This document shows, piece by piece, positions 10,701 to 25,700 of a stretch of DNA of 64,000 nucleotides. Source of the stretch: Eublepharis macularius (Eukaryota > Chordata > Lepidosauria > Squamata > Eublepharidae); the NCBI RefSeq assembly GCF_028583425.1, contig NC_072790.1:14428552-14492551 (forward strand). Reading direction: 5' to 3'. A program made the translations under genes and the position numbers. The first letter of the stretch is position 1. Each line of letters opens with the position of its first letter. Under the pieces are notes generated by a model, which did not search any database, had not been told where the DNA came from, and worked only from the letters and a program-made list of their open reading frames with translations.

Positions 10701-13700
10701 TGATACAAGTTTCCACCGGAGACCTAAGTATCAACCAGATATTGGTGTAATATGTACACTGTTCCAAGTAGTGCCGTCTTCTGCAGTTCTGTAGGTGTTA
10801 TGTCAGAAAGCTGCTGTTTTTCCATATGAATTGCAAAGTTTTCTGAGATGGTTCCAAGTGCCCTGATGACAACAGGGACTACTGTTGCATTCTTCTTCCA
10901 TAGTCAGATGGTTTCTATTGGCAGATTTCTATATTTAATCATTTTTTCTTGTTCTTTTTCTTCGACTATTATTCTTATTCTTATTCTTATTTTAACTTGC
11001 TCTGTTTGGAAATGCCCAACTTCCTTACCTTTTTTGACAGGCTTTGGTCTGGTTTGCCTTCTTTCAGGTTCTAAAAGAAAAGGCAAAAAAAAAGAATATG
11101 ATCACAGCAACAACAATTAAATAAAAATATGAAATGTGCAAATCTTCCTTACTCAATTTATTCCCATATTCTAAGTGTCTGGGATGACTGAAACACTGGG
11201 CTGTCTCTTTCAAACCCGCCAGAGCAGAGGGAGATCTTTCTTGCCCTTCTGTTTCCCCGGCAGCCCCCTTGGACCTCCAATAAGCTGATGCTGGGAGTCA
11301 GAGGAGCTTCATGGACAAAATGGTGGCAGCCCAAGGTGCTAGAAGCAAGGGAAGGGAATCAGGTGAAAATGCCCCCCCCTTGGTATTCTGTGATGGAGTT
11401 CCTTTTGTCACAAGAGGGCAGTGCGGGCAGCGTCCGAAAACTCCCAAGCCGTTTTGGCCACAAGGCTCCTGTTACTCCCAGGCCTTAGAGGCCTTCGGGG
11501 ATAGAATAGTGGGAAAAGTCTACCTTCTGATCATCATGACCTGTAGGATAAAATCCAAAGTATCAATTTCTCTTTACTGAACAGCCTTAGAGATTTTGCA
11601 TTGACGTCCATTATGTACACCTGGATCTGAGTAATATGTTTACCCAAAAACATCAACACAAAAGGAAAAAAGAAAGCTACCTTTCCATGAGTGTACCCAG
11701 CAGAAAACAAGCAATCCATCTGTAACCACTCCCAGAATAACTTAAATCCTGATAAATTGCAAGCCTGCTTTCCATTATTCCCTAAGGGCAATTTTTCTCC
11801 CCATTATTCTCTATGGGTAAGCATACTTTCTATTATTCATGATGGGAAATTTTGGTCCTCATTATTCCCTATGGGCAAGCATGCTTTCTATTATTCTCTA
11901 TGAGCCACAGAGCCCATTGTGAAAATAAATACAACCAGCTCTAGCAGCGGGGCCTTGGGACGGCCTTGCCGGCATGGCCCTCCAATGGCCCCACAGCTGG
12001 CACGGAAGTGGTGGGAAGACCTCGTGGACCACCCCCCTGCGCTGTGCCTCCCTGCTGTCTCCATGGCTTCTCAGAGGCCTGCCGCTGGTGGCACAGAGGT
12101 CCATTCCAGGTGGTGGAGGCGGCAAAAAGGCCATGTGGGTGATCCAGGGCTCCCCTCATCACACCTTTCCGTGGCCTCTGCAGCCCCTCAGAGGCCTGCT
12201 GCGAGAAGGACACAGACCCAGCACAGACCTCCTATGGATGCAGAGGCAGTGGGAAGGGACACATGGGGGGACCAGGACTCCCCTGCGCTGTGCCCCCTTG
12301 CCACCTCCACAGCCCCTCAGAAGCCTACCATTGGTAGGATGGAGGTCTGGCACAGACCTCCGACGGCTGCGGAGGTGGTGGAAAGGCCACATGGGGCGGT
12401 GGGAGAGCTGGGGCTCCCCCCACTGCACCTCCTCATGGCCAATGTGGCCCCTCAGAGGCCTGCTGCCAGTGGAACAGACACCTGGCACAGACCTCCCACG
12501 GCTGCTGAGATGGCTGGAAGGCCATGTGGAGGCCTGGGGATCTTCCATGCGGCACCTCCCCACTACCTCCATGGACCCTCAGAGGCCTGCTGCCGGTGGC
12601 ATGGAGGCCCGGAATGGACCTCCGATGGCTGAGGAGGCAGTGGGAAGATGGTGTGTGTGTGTGTGGGGGGGCTAGGACTTCCCTGCACTGCGCCTCCCCG
12701 CTGCCTCTGTGGCACCTCAGAGGCCTGCCGCCAGCGGCATGTAGACCTGGCAGAGACCTCCTATGGCTGCAGAGGCAGCAGAAAGGTTGCGTGGGGGGCT
12801 AGGACTCTGTGGCTCCTCAGAAGCCTGCCGCCAGTGGCATGGCGGCCTAAGCACTCCTCCCCGCACCTCACCTGAGGGTCACTGAGGAGAAGGCAGAAGC
12901 CCCCATGGCGCTGGACACCTGTCCATGCTTGCCTGAAGGGGTTCCCCACTGGATCCTGTGGAGCTTATTCTCCCCTCCCTAAAGAAGCCTGGCTGCAATC
13001 CTGAAAGCAGTTTCCTCAGAGTAAGCTCCATTGAATAGCATGAACCTTACATCTGAGTAGACCTTCTTAGGGATTCCCCCCTACTCCACTTCTTCCTTTT
13101 CTTCTCCCTCGCTCTCAACATACAATTTTGACAAAATCTTTACAAGAAACATTGTATACAAAGAAATCTTTCAACGTTGATGACTGATGGTTGTTTCATG
13201 AAAAATAAAAAAATTACCAACAACAGTTTGCTAGAGCTCATTATGTTTTTTTCAGTTTGCTAGAGCCCACGGTGTTTGTATAACATAAAAGACTACAAAA
13301 CCTAAGTACAAGGCTGTAGTTACTTTTACCTTCCACCACTTCTACCGACACCCAAACAAAGTTTCAAACTTTACCTGGAGGTGCTGTGTGCTTATACTCG
13401 ATCTTGTGCTGTGGATTCTTCCTGCAAAGAAAGGATGGGGGGAACATTAAGACCGGGGCCTCTCCGTCTAGCTTCCTTCATAGCTTTAATAATGTTTTCT
13501 GGGTACTGAAAACTATCACAATAATCATGCCTGGAGGAATGCTGATTACATTTAAGGAGAGGGATGGATGGTTTTGTCCAGTGCAACTTCCAAATACTTT
13601 TCTGAGCCTTTCCAGAGAAAGGAACAATTGATTTTCACCTCTGGTTTAGAAAACAGGTGAAATATAAGAGGTTTAAAATCAAACTGGAATGAGGCCTCTC

Positions 13701-16700
13701 ACTTTCAGAAAAGAGAAAGTCTTCTGCTTGGTCATCAGTTCCTTAAATTTGGCTTGTTCTTTCATGCATTTAAATTGTTCAGCAACGTGTTCATCAGGGC
13801 TTTTTTTCAGCTGGAATGTGGTGGAACGGAGTTCTGGCACCTCTTGAAAATGGTCACATGGCTGGTGGCCCCACCCCCTGTTCTCCAGACAGAGGGGAGT
13901 TGAGATTGCCCTCCACGCTGCTGGAGGGGTGTGGAGGGCAATCTCAACTCCCCTCTGTCTGGAGAACAGGGGGTGGGGCCACCAGCCATGTGACCATTTT
14001 TGCTGAGGGCGATTTAAACTTTAAAAAACTCCCTCCTTGTTCCAGATGACCCTAAGTGACATCATTGTGTGGTCCTGTGCTGGCAACCCACTGAGTTCCA
14101 CCACCTCTTTTCCCAGAAAAAAAGCCCTGGTGCTCATTTATCAAAAGTGGAAAAAAGCATTAACCACAAAACAAGGAATGTATTTTGAAAAAAAGCCAAA
14201 GAGAAAATGGGAAGACTGAAATGGATTTTAAGAAGCTTTCGATGTGAGCCAAGAGACCATTGTGTTTTGTGGAAGCTTTTTACTAAGGTATTGTATACTT
14301 GTATGTGAAAACGATGGCAAGACAGCTACAAAGGAGCTATACACAAAAAAATGCTTAGCTACAATATATGATGCTTTAAGTATGGTGCACGGAATCTTAT
14401 TTATGTAAGTACAACTTCTGCCAAAAGCAGACCTTTCTGTAAAGTGAGGCTCATTACAGCTAAAGCAAGGAGACTTCGATGGTTGTTGTGGGTTTTCCGG
14501 GCTGTATAGCCGTGGTGGTCTTGGCCTTGTAGTTCCTGACATTCCGCCAGCAGCTGTGGCTGGCATCTTCAGAGGTGTAGCACCAAAAGACAGAGATCTC
14601 TCAGTGTCACTGTGCTACACCTCTGAAGATGCCAGCCACAGCTGCTGACGAAACGTCAGGAACTACAATGCCAAGACCACCACGGCTATACAGCCCGGAA
14701 AACCCACAACGACCATCATTCTCCGGCCGTGAAAGCCTTCGACAATACATCAAGGAGACTTCCTTTCTGCAAGTGGGGCATCCAAAGCATGCTGGAGGGC
14801 AGGCAGGGGGGCTGTTCCAGCATCAGTTCAAAGTAACCAAGCATCCCTATGGGAAACAAACTGCACGTTATTTCTGGATTACTAGTTATAAAAGATATGG
14901 AAGTCCCGTCTTCCTCGGCATTTGTTCACCTGGGGGGATGGGTTAAGTAAGCAGGGGATACACAGTAAAAGAAAAAAAAGGTACTAGTGGATTTGGTGTC
15001 GGAAGCCGGAGTGTAAAGGTGGGAGATGACAAGAATGAAATGTGCCTCTTACAAGGCTGTCAGAACAAAAACATTTTAGGAACTACTTTTATGCGAATGC
15101 AGTTTTTGATAACCTGCTGCCTTCATCCTCCTACATATAGATTTCCGCTCGACTGCTCCTCCCTCGCCATCAGTAGGATATTCAAGCTCCACATCTCACG
15201 GGACAGCCAAGCCTATTAAATAGCACGCCACCATGATGCCTAATTAAGACAATTAATAATCAACGAATTGAAACCCGACAGCCCCAAGTGGATCTGTGAA
15301 GCCTGAGGAGGTTCTCTATAGTAAGCTGTTCAGCGTTCAGATTAGCAGACTGTGGTACTACATAATTCATATTGGTGAATATGGTCACTGGACTTAGGCC
15401 AACATCAGAAACTAAATTAAATTAGTAAAGAGTCCAGGAGCACCTTTAAGACTAACCAACTTTATTGTAGCATAAGCTTTCGAGAGCTGTGCTCCTGGAC
15501 TCTTTACTATTTTGCTACTACAGACTAACATGGCTAACTACTCTGCATAAATCAAATTACCTTAATCATGGTTAGTGTCAGCCATGTCTCAACTTTCCTT
15601 GAGATCTCAAGCGCACTTTGAAATAACAGGTTACCTTGCTGAGCCATGTCCTACCTGCAGATGATGAAGATAAGGGCACCCGAGCACTGTTGCAATCCTA
15701 GAGACCGAAGAGGCAGGCAGATGGCCTTAGCTGTTCATTGTGGCATGCAAGCCCTGACCTAGATGGCCCAGGCTAGCCTGACCTTGTCAGATCTCAGAAG
15801 TTAAAAAAGGTCAGCCTTGGTCAGTACTTGGAAGGGGGACCACCAAGGAAGTCCAAAATCACCATGCAGAGGCAGGCAATGGCAAACCACCAGTATTCAT
15901 CTCTTGCCTTGAAAACCCCATAAGGAGTTGCCGCAAGTCAGCTGTGACTTAACAGCCCCTCACACACATATATAGCTTGCAAATGAACTTCAAACCAAGG
16001 TTCCCAGTGCTGGTTTCCAGTCTGCCCTGAGCCATCCATTTAAACTTAACAGTGTTTAAACATCATGCCTGCACAGGCTCTACATGTTCACCTACAGGTC
16101 TTTTCTGATCTAGATGTGACCTAGAATAGCAGTTGAACTCATCCATTGGTATCTGTGGTAAACAGCAGGCTAATGCATAAATGTTAACATTTAAAAAAAT
16201 CTTCCAGAGGCAGGAGTCTCTCCCTCTGTCAAGAAAAAGAAACTCACCGAGGAGAAAACTGGTATCATTGCTATTATATGCAGTCAAAGCTTTAATTGCT
16301 CAAAATTGGAAATCTGATAAAGTTCCCTCAATTGCACAATGGATTCAAAAAAATATGGGATGTTATGGTAATGGGTAAGACTTCTGAGCAGCTAAATCCT
16401 AAACGCTGCCAACTTCCAGCCCTGTTTTTTGGAAAAATGGTTTCCTTTTTTTTGATTATGTAATTGGTATTGTATCACCACATCTCTCTTTGCCAAAAAA
16501 ATATTCAGATTTTGTGCTCTACTAATAATGTATAATTCAGCATTGTACTTTGCCTTTACTTCAATGGACACTGCTCTAATTACGGCTGGTTATTGTTGTG
16601 TTATTAAGATGTTTAACTTGTTGGTTGTATAAAATTAAATAAAAAGCTATTAAAAAAAGAAACTCTTTGTATTGGGTAGTGGCTCTTACCTGTAACAAGC

Positions 16701-19700
16701 AGTTCCATAAGGACATTCAGGTCGGCAATCATTGTCAGCTGGAGTTACAACTTCAGGGTCAAGATAATCTCCATCACCAGGGTGAGAGAACTGCTGAAAG
16801 TGTACAGGATTCTTCCTGTAAAATTGTGATATTATTATAAGCTTGTAATGAATTTTCTATGAAGGCATGGGGCTGGGATATACCCAACTCTAAGGAACTG
16901 GAACACCAACTCTCTCCTTGCATCAAATTGGCTCAAGTTTTATATAGTGCATCTCATTTATTATGAAACCTGTTCAAAAAGACCACACTGCCTTGCTCCT
17001 ATGACAGACAACAGATGTCCTTTTTGGTGCTTTCAAATCAACGTAATAAAACTCTTCCATAACCTGTTCTACATTTCTGAACAACATGACTCTTACAGAG
17101 AAAATGCTAAAGTAATTCTAGGGTGTCAGATTTAGTCAAGGAAAGAGATCGATTTGTGACTAATTATTGCCCACATAATGGGACAGAAGGCAGAACACTA
17201 GGAGTCCACCACAGATATTCACAGGAATGCAGTGAGAGTTTTGGAGACCACAACAAACTATTTCTCTGAAAGATCACACCTCGAAAGTCCTGAGGTACAT
17301 TACCCGTGGAGGACCCCAAAACTGAATTACTGTCAAATTATGTGGCTTTTTGAAAGTAATTCAAAGTTTTTTCCCCACTTAAAAAAACAAACAACAGCCT
17401 AGCTGGCTGTTATGAAGTCTATCCGAACCACCATTCTGCTTTCAGAGTAGCCAGTGCATGCATCCAGACAGACCGCAAGAAGGGCATCTGGTATTCAGTG
17501 GTAAAACGCTTCTGAAGAATCATAGAATCATAGAGTTGGAAGGGAAGCCCAGGGCCGTCTAGTACAACACCCTGCACAATGCAGGAGATTCCCAAATACC
17601 TTCCCTCCCCACAACCCCAGTGACCCCTGCTCTATGCCCAGAAGATGGCAAAACACCATCAGGATTGCTAGCCAAACTGGACTGGGGGAAAATGCTGACC
17701 CCAAGGTGGTGTTCGGCCTTACCCTCACCATTTTCATTGCCCTCTACTGGACACGTTCCAGCTTGTCTATATCCTTCTGAAATTGTAGTGCCCAAAACTG
17801 AACACAGTACTCCAGGTGAGGTCTAACCAGAGCAGAGTAGAATGATACCATCACTTTGTGTGATCTGGACACTATGCTTCTGTTGATACAGCCCAAAATC
17901 GCATTTGCATTTTCAGCTACCACATCACACTGCTGACTCATGTTCAGTGTATGGTCTACTAAGACTCCTAGATCCTTTTCACACATATTACTGCCAAGAC
18001 CAATCTCCCCCATTTTACAATTATGCCTTTGATTTGACTCAGTCAAGCTGGGATTGAATAGAGACTATGAATGGTTATCTCATTATCAGAAGTAACTGAC
18101 TTCCTTAACAGAAGCAAACTGATCTCCATGTCAGAAGCTACTGTTTGCATCTACTCCGCCCTCCCCTCTCCACCTATATATCTGACCAGTTTCTTCTTGC
18201 CCTCCATGCATCTGACGAAGAGAATTGTGATTCTCGAAAGCTTATGCTACAATAAAGTTGGTTAGTCTTAAAGGTGCTACTGGACTCTTTTTGATTTTAG
18301 TAGACTCAATGTTATTGTAGCATAAAACCAGTATTAGGAGAGAACTCTCTCATGTTATAAAGCATCATCTTTCTTCTGAAGGAAATAGCAGCAGTCCTCT
18401 GACATTTCACTTGTCTTTTCTGTGCGATATCCTTTTTGGCCTATACATGCCTTCTATAGCCCTGACATGGATAGCCCAGGTGAGCCTGATCTCGTCAGAT
18501 CTCAGAAGCTAAGCAGGGTCAGCCTTGGTTAGTAATTGGATGGGATGTTGAAATTAATGGGCTTAGACTGGAGTAACTCTGCTTAGGGTTGCATTGTAAC
18601 AGTTAAATAAAATAGTTAAATAAACTAAGATATTAAACTTCATTTAGACACATTATAGAGGAGATGGAGGGGAAAATTTACTTTGACGTTTATACATTCT
18701 GTTATCTTTAACCGTTGTGATTTATTTAATTAGCTATCAATTGATTCTCTCATCCTTATTCCTTTTATTATTGCTCTTCTGTATGTCCTTTTCTTTTGTA
18801 TGTTTGGATAAAATTTTTCATATATACAATAGTTATATAGATTAATAGTTAAAATTAAAATAGTTAAACTAACAAACTAAATAAACTAATAAATTAACAC
18901 ACCAAATACTTTCCTTTTTTCATAGGTTGAATAGAATGCTGAATATAAAATGTTTAAGTAGAGGTGTAAAAGTATGATATTCAGTTTTGTTATATACTGT
19001 GTTTATATCTCTTATGCAACTCAATTTTATTTTTTATATTTTTCTATTATAGTTTAATGTATTCTGTGTAAGGTTCTATGCACTTTCTATTGTTACTGCT
19101 TTTTTAAACTTCTATTTCTAATTTTTTTTAAAAAAATAAAAAAGCCCAAATGCAACTTATTTAAAATGTAACATTGCGTGAACTAAGTATTCTTAGCCTC
19201 ACACAAGGAGTTCTGATAAAGCCATTGCTGGGAACAGAAGGGTTGCTTTCACAGCAAAACTGAGGGGAAACGCGAATGCCCGACTCACCGGGCGTTGGGT
19301 TGCTGCCGCGGGCGGGGAGGCAGGGGGGAGCATGGCAGCCGCATTGCTGGCTTGCCCGGCGTCCCCCCCCCCCGGGGCCAGCTGGCAGCCAACCGTTTCA
19401 AACCCCAGCTGCCCAATCAGGACAGCTGGGGGGGGCGGGGCTTACTGCCGGACCTGAGGGAGGCAGTCTTCTCTCTGGTCCGGCAGTGTTGCATTTATGC
19501 AGCAGCCATCGCCACTCCTCCTCATTCGGCTCCTGGCCAGCACCAGAAGATTCCATCTATTTTTTTTTATTCTCTGCTCTTATGACTACAGTCTTGAGGG
19601 TCAACAATACAGAAGAACAGAAAGCAATGATAATGTTAACAAGTAATGATAATAATAATGAAGATATAACCAACACCACCCAGCTGCGGCATCGAGTTGT

Positions 19701-22700
19701 CCAGATCTGGCTATTTATTACCTTAGAAGATTACAGCCAGCTATTTCAAATAAATATACTCTGGGAAATCGCACAGATGAAAACCATGGATGTAATCCTA
19801 CTTTTTTCACAGGACTATCAATCTAGGGGGGGAAAGGGTGTTCTTCATTCCTGACATGTTGTCACCATACGTACAAATGCAGCCAAATCCAACGTGATGT
19901 TTTACAATCCCTGAAGCAGAAAAATTATGTATCATTTATTCTTCAATGTGCCATACCTTCTTGGCTCCCGCAATGCTGGAGCTGAAGCCAAACTGAAGGA
20001 TTCCTTTGCAACATTGCTCCAATTGTTTTTAAAATTTACATACCAAATATACCATTCCGAGACTAACCTCGTTACATTTATGCACATTCAAAATGAAGAC
20101 CTCTCCAAATACTAGAGCAAAGCACACTACATCCTGGTGCAGGGCAGAGAACGAAGTCATATTTTGATGTGCATTCTACTTGCTGCATTCCCATATGTGC
20201 TGCAGCTTTGGATCACACAGCGGAATTTTCTCTTCAGCTCTAAAACAGGAACTAAATCACCAGATCATTGAAAATGAAGAGATACACACACGCACTTAAA
20301 AGCAGGAGCTACAAAATTATCTGCAGTTCTTCGGTTAGCTCTAATCCGAATGTAAGAAGAGCCTTTCTGGATCCCACACCCGTGGTCCATCTAGTCCAGC
20401 ATTCCGTCTCGCACAATGGCCAACCAGTTATTCTGGAGGGTCAACAACAAGGCTTAGAAGCTGAGGCCCTCCCCTAACACTGCCACCTAGCAACAGCATT
20501 CAGAGATATACTGCCTCTGAATGTGGAGGCTCTTTTCAGTAGTCCTGGATGGACCCATCCTACATGAATCTGTCTATTCCCCCTTGAAGGCCATGTATGG
20601 CTTTGTAGCCATGACAACATCCTCTGGCAATGAATTCCGTATTTTAGTCACTCATTGAGAAAGTAGCACTTCCGTTTGTTCAACCTGATTCTATTGTCCA
20701 TGAACTTCATTGGGTGCCTTTGAGTTTAGAATTTGGGGACAGGAAGAAAAAGTTCTCCTTATCTGTTACTTCTGCCCCATGCATAATTTTACAAACTTCT
20801 ATCATGTCTCCCTCCGCTGTCTTTCTCCTCAGCTCAAAAATTCCAGTTTTTCTTACAGGAGAGGTGCTCTAACCCCTTAACCACCTTGTTGGCTCTCTTC
20901 TGTACTTTCCCCAGCTCTGCAAAGTCCTTTTTGAGATATAATGGCCCAAATGCACACTGTATTGTACACGATGGCACAGCTTAGATCTATAAAGGGGCAT
21001 ATTTCCAAGGAAAAAAGCTTTGACAACATTTTGACAATTTTGAGGTGACAAGATTCGGTCACCCCAAAATTAATTCATCCTTCACACTTGCACCCCAGTT
21101 ATCCTTCAAACAGCTCAGAGTGGGGTATGTGGCTAGAGTGACCTCATTTATTATTGTTTTACCGTTTGATTTACCTGTAGCAGTTTCTCCCATAGTGGCA
21201 GGGTATCCTCTTGTGTTTGCTTACGTTAGTGCTCTGTGGTACAGCTGAACTCCCAGTTAAATCTGAAATGTCTGTTTCCGTTGTCTGATCTGAGATAAAT
21301 GCTTCATTCGCATCCTGGTGAATTGGAGACTGAGATGGCATTCCTTGTTCCTCTGTTCTGGGTGTGGCATTCTCTTCTTTGATCTCCCTTTGATTACTTG
21401 TATCTCTTTCAACGGCCTGAAGTCCTGTTTGGCTGGACTCCGAGCATTCATTCTGCATCATGGAGCATTTAGGTAGTTCAGGTACAACTTTGCTATCATT
21501 CTTTTCCATCTGTGGCAAAGCAGATTCTGTAGCGACGCTCTGTATATCCTGTGGAAATCATACATTTTTAAAGTTGTATTTTAGGTTGTAACACTTTATA
21601 AAAGAACCGAGCCTAAGAGCTTATTAAGCTACATCTATTTTCAAAGGTGTAGCTTTCACGTATGGTTCCAGTCAACATGGCATTTGATAAGCAAAAAATG
21701 GAGAGGACCCTGGCCCCAAGGGGCTTACATGGAGATGTGGAAACCCCCCGGCATCAAAAAACATGGGTAGTAGTGCAAGTATCAACCAAAAACACAGAGA
21801 ACAACAGAGGACCAAGAACAGAAGACAGAGGCTAGGAATCCTCTAGCGGACTTGTCAGACAAGCAGTCTGGAAGAACTAGCTGAGAACAGGGTCAAGGAA
21901 ACCATGCAGAAAGATTTGTGTAGGAAATGATGGTCAGAGATTGAAAGAAGACCAAGGACGCCGCGGACAAAAGTAGGGCACTTTAGAATTTCAGGAAGAT
22001 CATCAACGGTTTTTATCAAGAGCCGTTTCAGAACTGTGAAGTGGGTGAAATCCAGATTTTAGGACTATAAATAACAGAATAGATCCAGAGGAGTTAGCCG
22101 TGTTAGTCTGTAGTAGCAAAATAGAAAAGAGTCCAGTAGCACCTTTAAGACTAACCAACTTTACTGTAGCATAAGCTTTCGAGAACCACAGTTCTCTTCA
22201 TCAGATGCATGGAGGGTAAGAAGAAACTGGTCAGATATATAGGTGGAGAGGGGAGGGGGGAGTAGATGCAATCAGTAGCTTCTGATATGGAGTTTGCTTC
22301 TGATAATGAGATAACAGATAACATTCTAATAACAGAATGGCAGAGAAAATAAGACAACAGGCGGTAACTCCAGTAGTTTGGAGGAAAGAGGAGGAAAAGT
22401 AAACATGCATTTGAAACAGAGTAAGATGAAGGGGGGATGTGCGGATGTTAGATATGAACAATGAAGTAGCTCATAAAGAGACAACAAGAAAATGTTTGAG
22501 CGGGACAGGGTACAAGAGGGAGGAAGAGAGAGACTGTGGTAGACTTCTATCTATGACGTTCCCTCAACTTCCATTATTGAAAGTAGGCCTTAATAGGGTA
22601 TCAAAGAGAGATAAAAGATTGAGGACTGTCAACAGAAGGGGGCGTGTTGTAATGTTGTTTGGTCAGGTGGGGCATTGAGATAAATGGATCAACAGAAGAA

Positions 22701-25700
22701 CTGAAAGAAGAATACAAAGTCTAAAAACTAACCAAGAGAGAAGGGAAGAGGAACAACTCTCTATGAAAGACACAGCATTAATGGACAGCAGATCACAGAA
22801 GGAGCAAGAGAGGAGGCATCAAAGTACACAGTGGAGAAACTGGAGTGAGAGCTGTTTGAGATAACAAGAAAAAACGGGCATGGAGACCGTTCAGATACAC
22901 GATCCAAAGACAGATGTTACCAAGAGAAGCCTAGAAACAGCTGGAGCAGCACCAGGAATGACAATGTCACCAAGGAGCAAGGCAAGAATGTCAGAGAAAG
23001 CCAGTAAAACACGATCAGATACGAAAGCTGAGAGGAGCCAAATGTGAAGGGAAGAAGAGATCTGGCAACAAGAATGTGGACACGTAAGGGAGGAGAGCAG
23101 AGATTTGTGGAGGATGAGAAGCAGTTAAGAAGGGGGGGGGGGAAGTAAACCAAAACTAGAAGGGATAGAGTTTGTTGAGAAGGCAAACTACCTCCATGTC
23201 AAAAAGATAATGGAGTCAAACAAATGCATACCTGCATTTGTGTGTATGTGCACACTGTGTGTATGTGTGCACGCGTGCGCGTGCCATCAAGTCACAATTG
23301 ACTTTTGGTGACCCCAGCAAAGGGCTTTCAAGGCAAATGAGAAGCAGAGATGGTTTGCCAGTGTCTTCCTCTGCAGAGTCTTCCTTGGTCCAAGTACTGA
23401 CCCTGCTTAGCTTTTGAGATCTTACAAGATCGGGTTATTCTATGTCTCCTTCTCTTCTGTATGGCCGTATAAGCCTGACAAAAATAAACCATTAACATCT
23501 TACCCAGTATATATAGTACAAATAAGATGCTACAGAGTGAATTATTTTAACATACATAGACTACTGCCTTTCAGATGCACGTCGTCAACATGTAGCTACA
23601 ATTTTTAGTATGCATTTTCAAACACTTGTATGTGACTGGGACATTTTATATTGAATTTATAAATGCTTTAAAACAGGATGCAAGTTTTGATCAAGCTTCG
23701 TTATCCACGTTTTTGTCATTTAAAGAAAGGAAGATGCAAATACTTCACAGAAGAATTCCCTGTGCTGCGCCAAGAAAAATATTTGGAATCAAAAGTTACT
23801 AATATTTAGTACATTTATTTATTGAAAACATTGATTGAGACACCTTCATAGCAGGTGGCAAACGGTTAGAAAGAACTGAAGACATGCCAACAGTCTGATG
23901 ATTTGTTCTATGGCTTTTCCAGGTATAGATGTCAAGCTGACAGGTCGGTAGTTACCTGGATCCTCCCTTTTCCCCTTCTTGAAGATGGGAACAATATTTG
24001 CCCACCTCCAGTCTTCTAGCACCTCGCCTGTTCTCCAAGAATTCTCAAAAATAATGAACAGAGGTTCAGAAATTACATCTGCGAGTTCTTTTAGTACCCT
24101 TGGGTGCAATTCAGCTGGCCCTGAGGACTGGATTCCATTTAAAGAAATTAGGCATTGACACCATCGCGAGATCTGCTGTGGGAAGACGGGAGACAGGAAG
24201 TGCGTAATAACAATAGAGCGGCTGGAGAGAAGCGGCCCTTGCTGGAGGGCAGGAAGAAGGGAATCGCCATTTTTGAAAGGGGAAGGGTCGCGGCTTCAGC
24301 GGAAAAGGAAGTAGGCCATCTTGGATTACAAAATTATAGAGAAACCATAGAGAAAAGACGCCCGACATTTTGGACTCTTTAAAATTTAATTTTTGCAAGA
24401 AGACCGGGACATTTAAAATAGAAAAACGTTAAATTTTACGCCACGGAGTTAAGGAAGAGAGCGGATTCGTGGGAGCGAGCTAAAGCAAGCCCCACGATGT
24501 CAAAAAAAGAGTGGCAATCGGCAATAGAAAACCTGGATAAAAACTTGGACAAAAAACTTTTAGACATGATTAAAGAACTTAAGGACACGAAATTGGAGCT
24601 GATTAAAGAGGTTAAAGAGGTTACACAGACAGTAAAATCGGAGCTGTCAGAAGTGAAAAAAGGTATGGAAACAATACGAAGTGAATTACAAGGAACGCAG
24701 CAGAGAGTTAAAACAGTAGAAGACGCGATGGAGAATTTAGCAGACACGCAACAAACAGAGATGAGATTGGTGAAGGGGAGAATGTCAGTTGCAGAAACTA
24801 AACATATGGAGAAGCAGCTACGTTTTCGTGGCTTGCCAGAAGTGGAAGGAAAGTCAGCGCAAGAACAGATGACTGAGGTGTTGGCTGAATACCTGGGGAA
24901 GGAGGAGGAGGAAGTTGTGGCTATCCTAGATGTGGCATACCGTGTGAATTCGAGAATTGCAACCCAGAGGAAACTACCAAGAGATGTGATTGTGCAGTTT
25001 ACAACACGAAATATGAAAGAGAGGATTGTGACAAAACAGTTTCAAGATCCATTGGAGATTGATGGCAAGACGATCATTATAATGAAGGAACTGCCCAGAT
25101 CAGTGTTATTAGACCGGAAAAAATACAAAGTGCTAATTCAGATTTTGAAGGACATGAAAATCAGGTACAGATGGGAGTTACCAGAAGGAGTGTCCTTTGA
25201 GTTTGGAGGGGCCAAAAAACGCATTAGATCTGAGCGAGAGATGGAGCGATTTATTAAGGACAATGAAAAAGACTTACCAACAAGATTATGAGTATGGAGT
25301 GTAAAGTATTATCTTGGAATGTAAATGGACTAAATTCACCGAATAAGAGGAAAAATATTTTTCACTGGCTACTAAAACAAAAATGTGACATTGTTTGTTT
25401 GCAAGAGACCCATATTAGAAAACAGGATGTAAAATATTTAAAATCTGGAAAAATGGGCAAAGAATTTGTAGCGGCCTCTAACAAGAAAAAAAGAGGAGTG
25501 GTGCTGTACATAAAAGAGGAGCTACAGCCAAAATTTGTTATGAGAGATGTGGAAGCTAGATTTGTAGCAGTGGAATGTATTTGGAATTTAAAGAGAGTGT
25601 TGGTAGTCGGACTTTATGCACCTAACGGTGCAAAAGAAAGCTTCTTTGAGGATTTGAGGAAGCATTTAGACGATTTTACATATGACCAGATAATTCTTGC

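Noticed and set aside
11919-12675. Open frames of 237 and 233 codons
   Set aside because: They are the minisatellite units read in different frames, and the opposite strand is open as well.
18463-18550. 5S rRNA gene
   Set aside because: The 3' third of 5S rRNA is absent and related copies carry a SINE tail, so it is a SINE.
19276-19854. Open frame of 192 codons starting in a GC-rich block
   Set aside because: No family resemblance. It passes from proline-rich low complexity into AT-rich sequence with an unrelated composition, and no splice or promoter evidence supports it.
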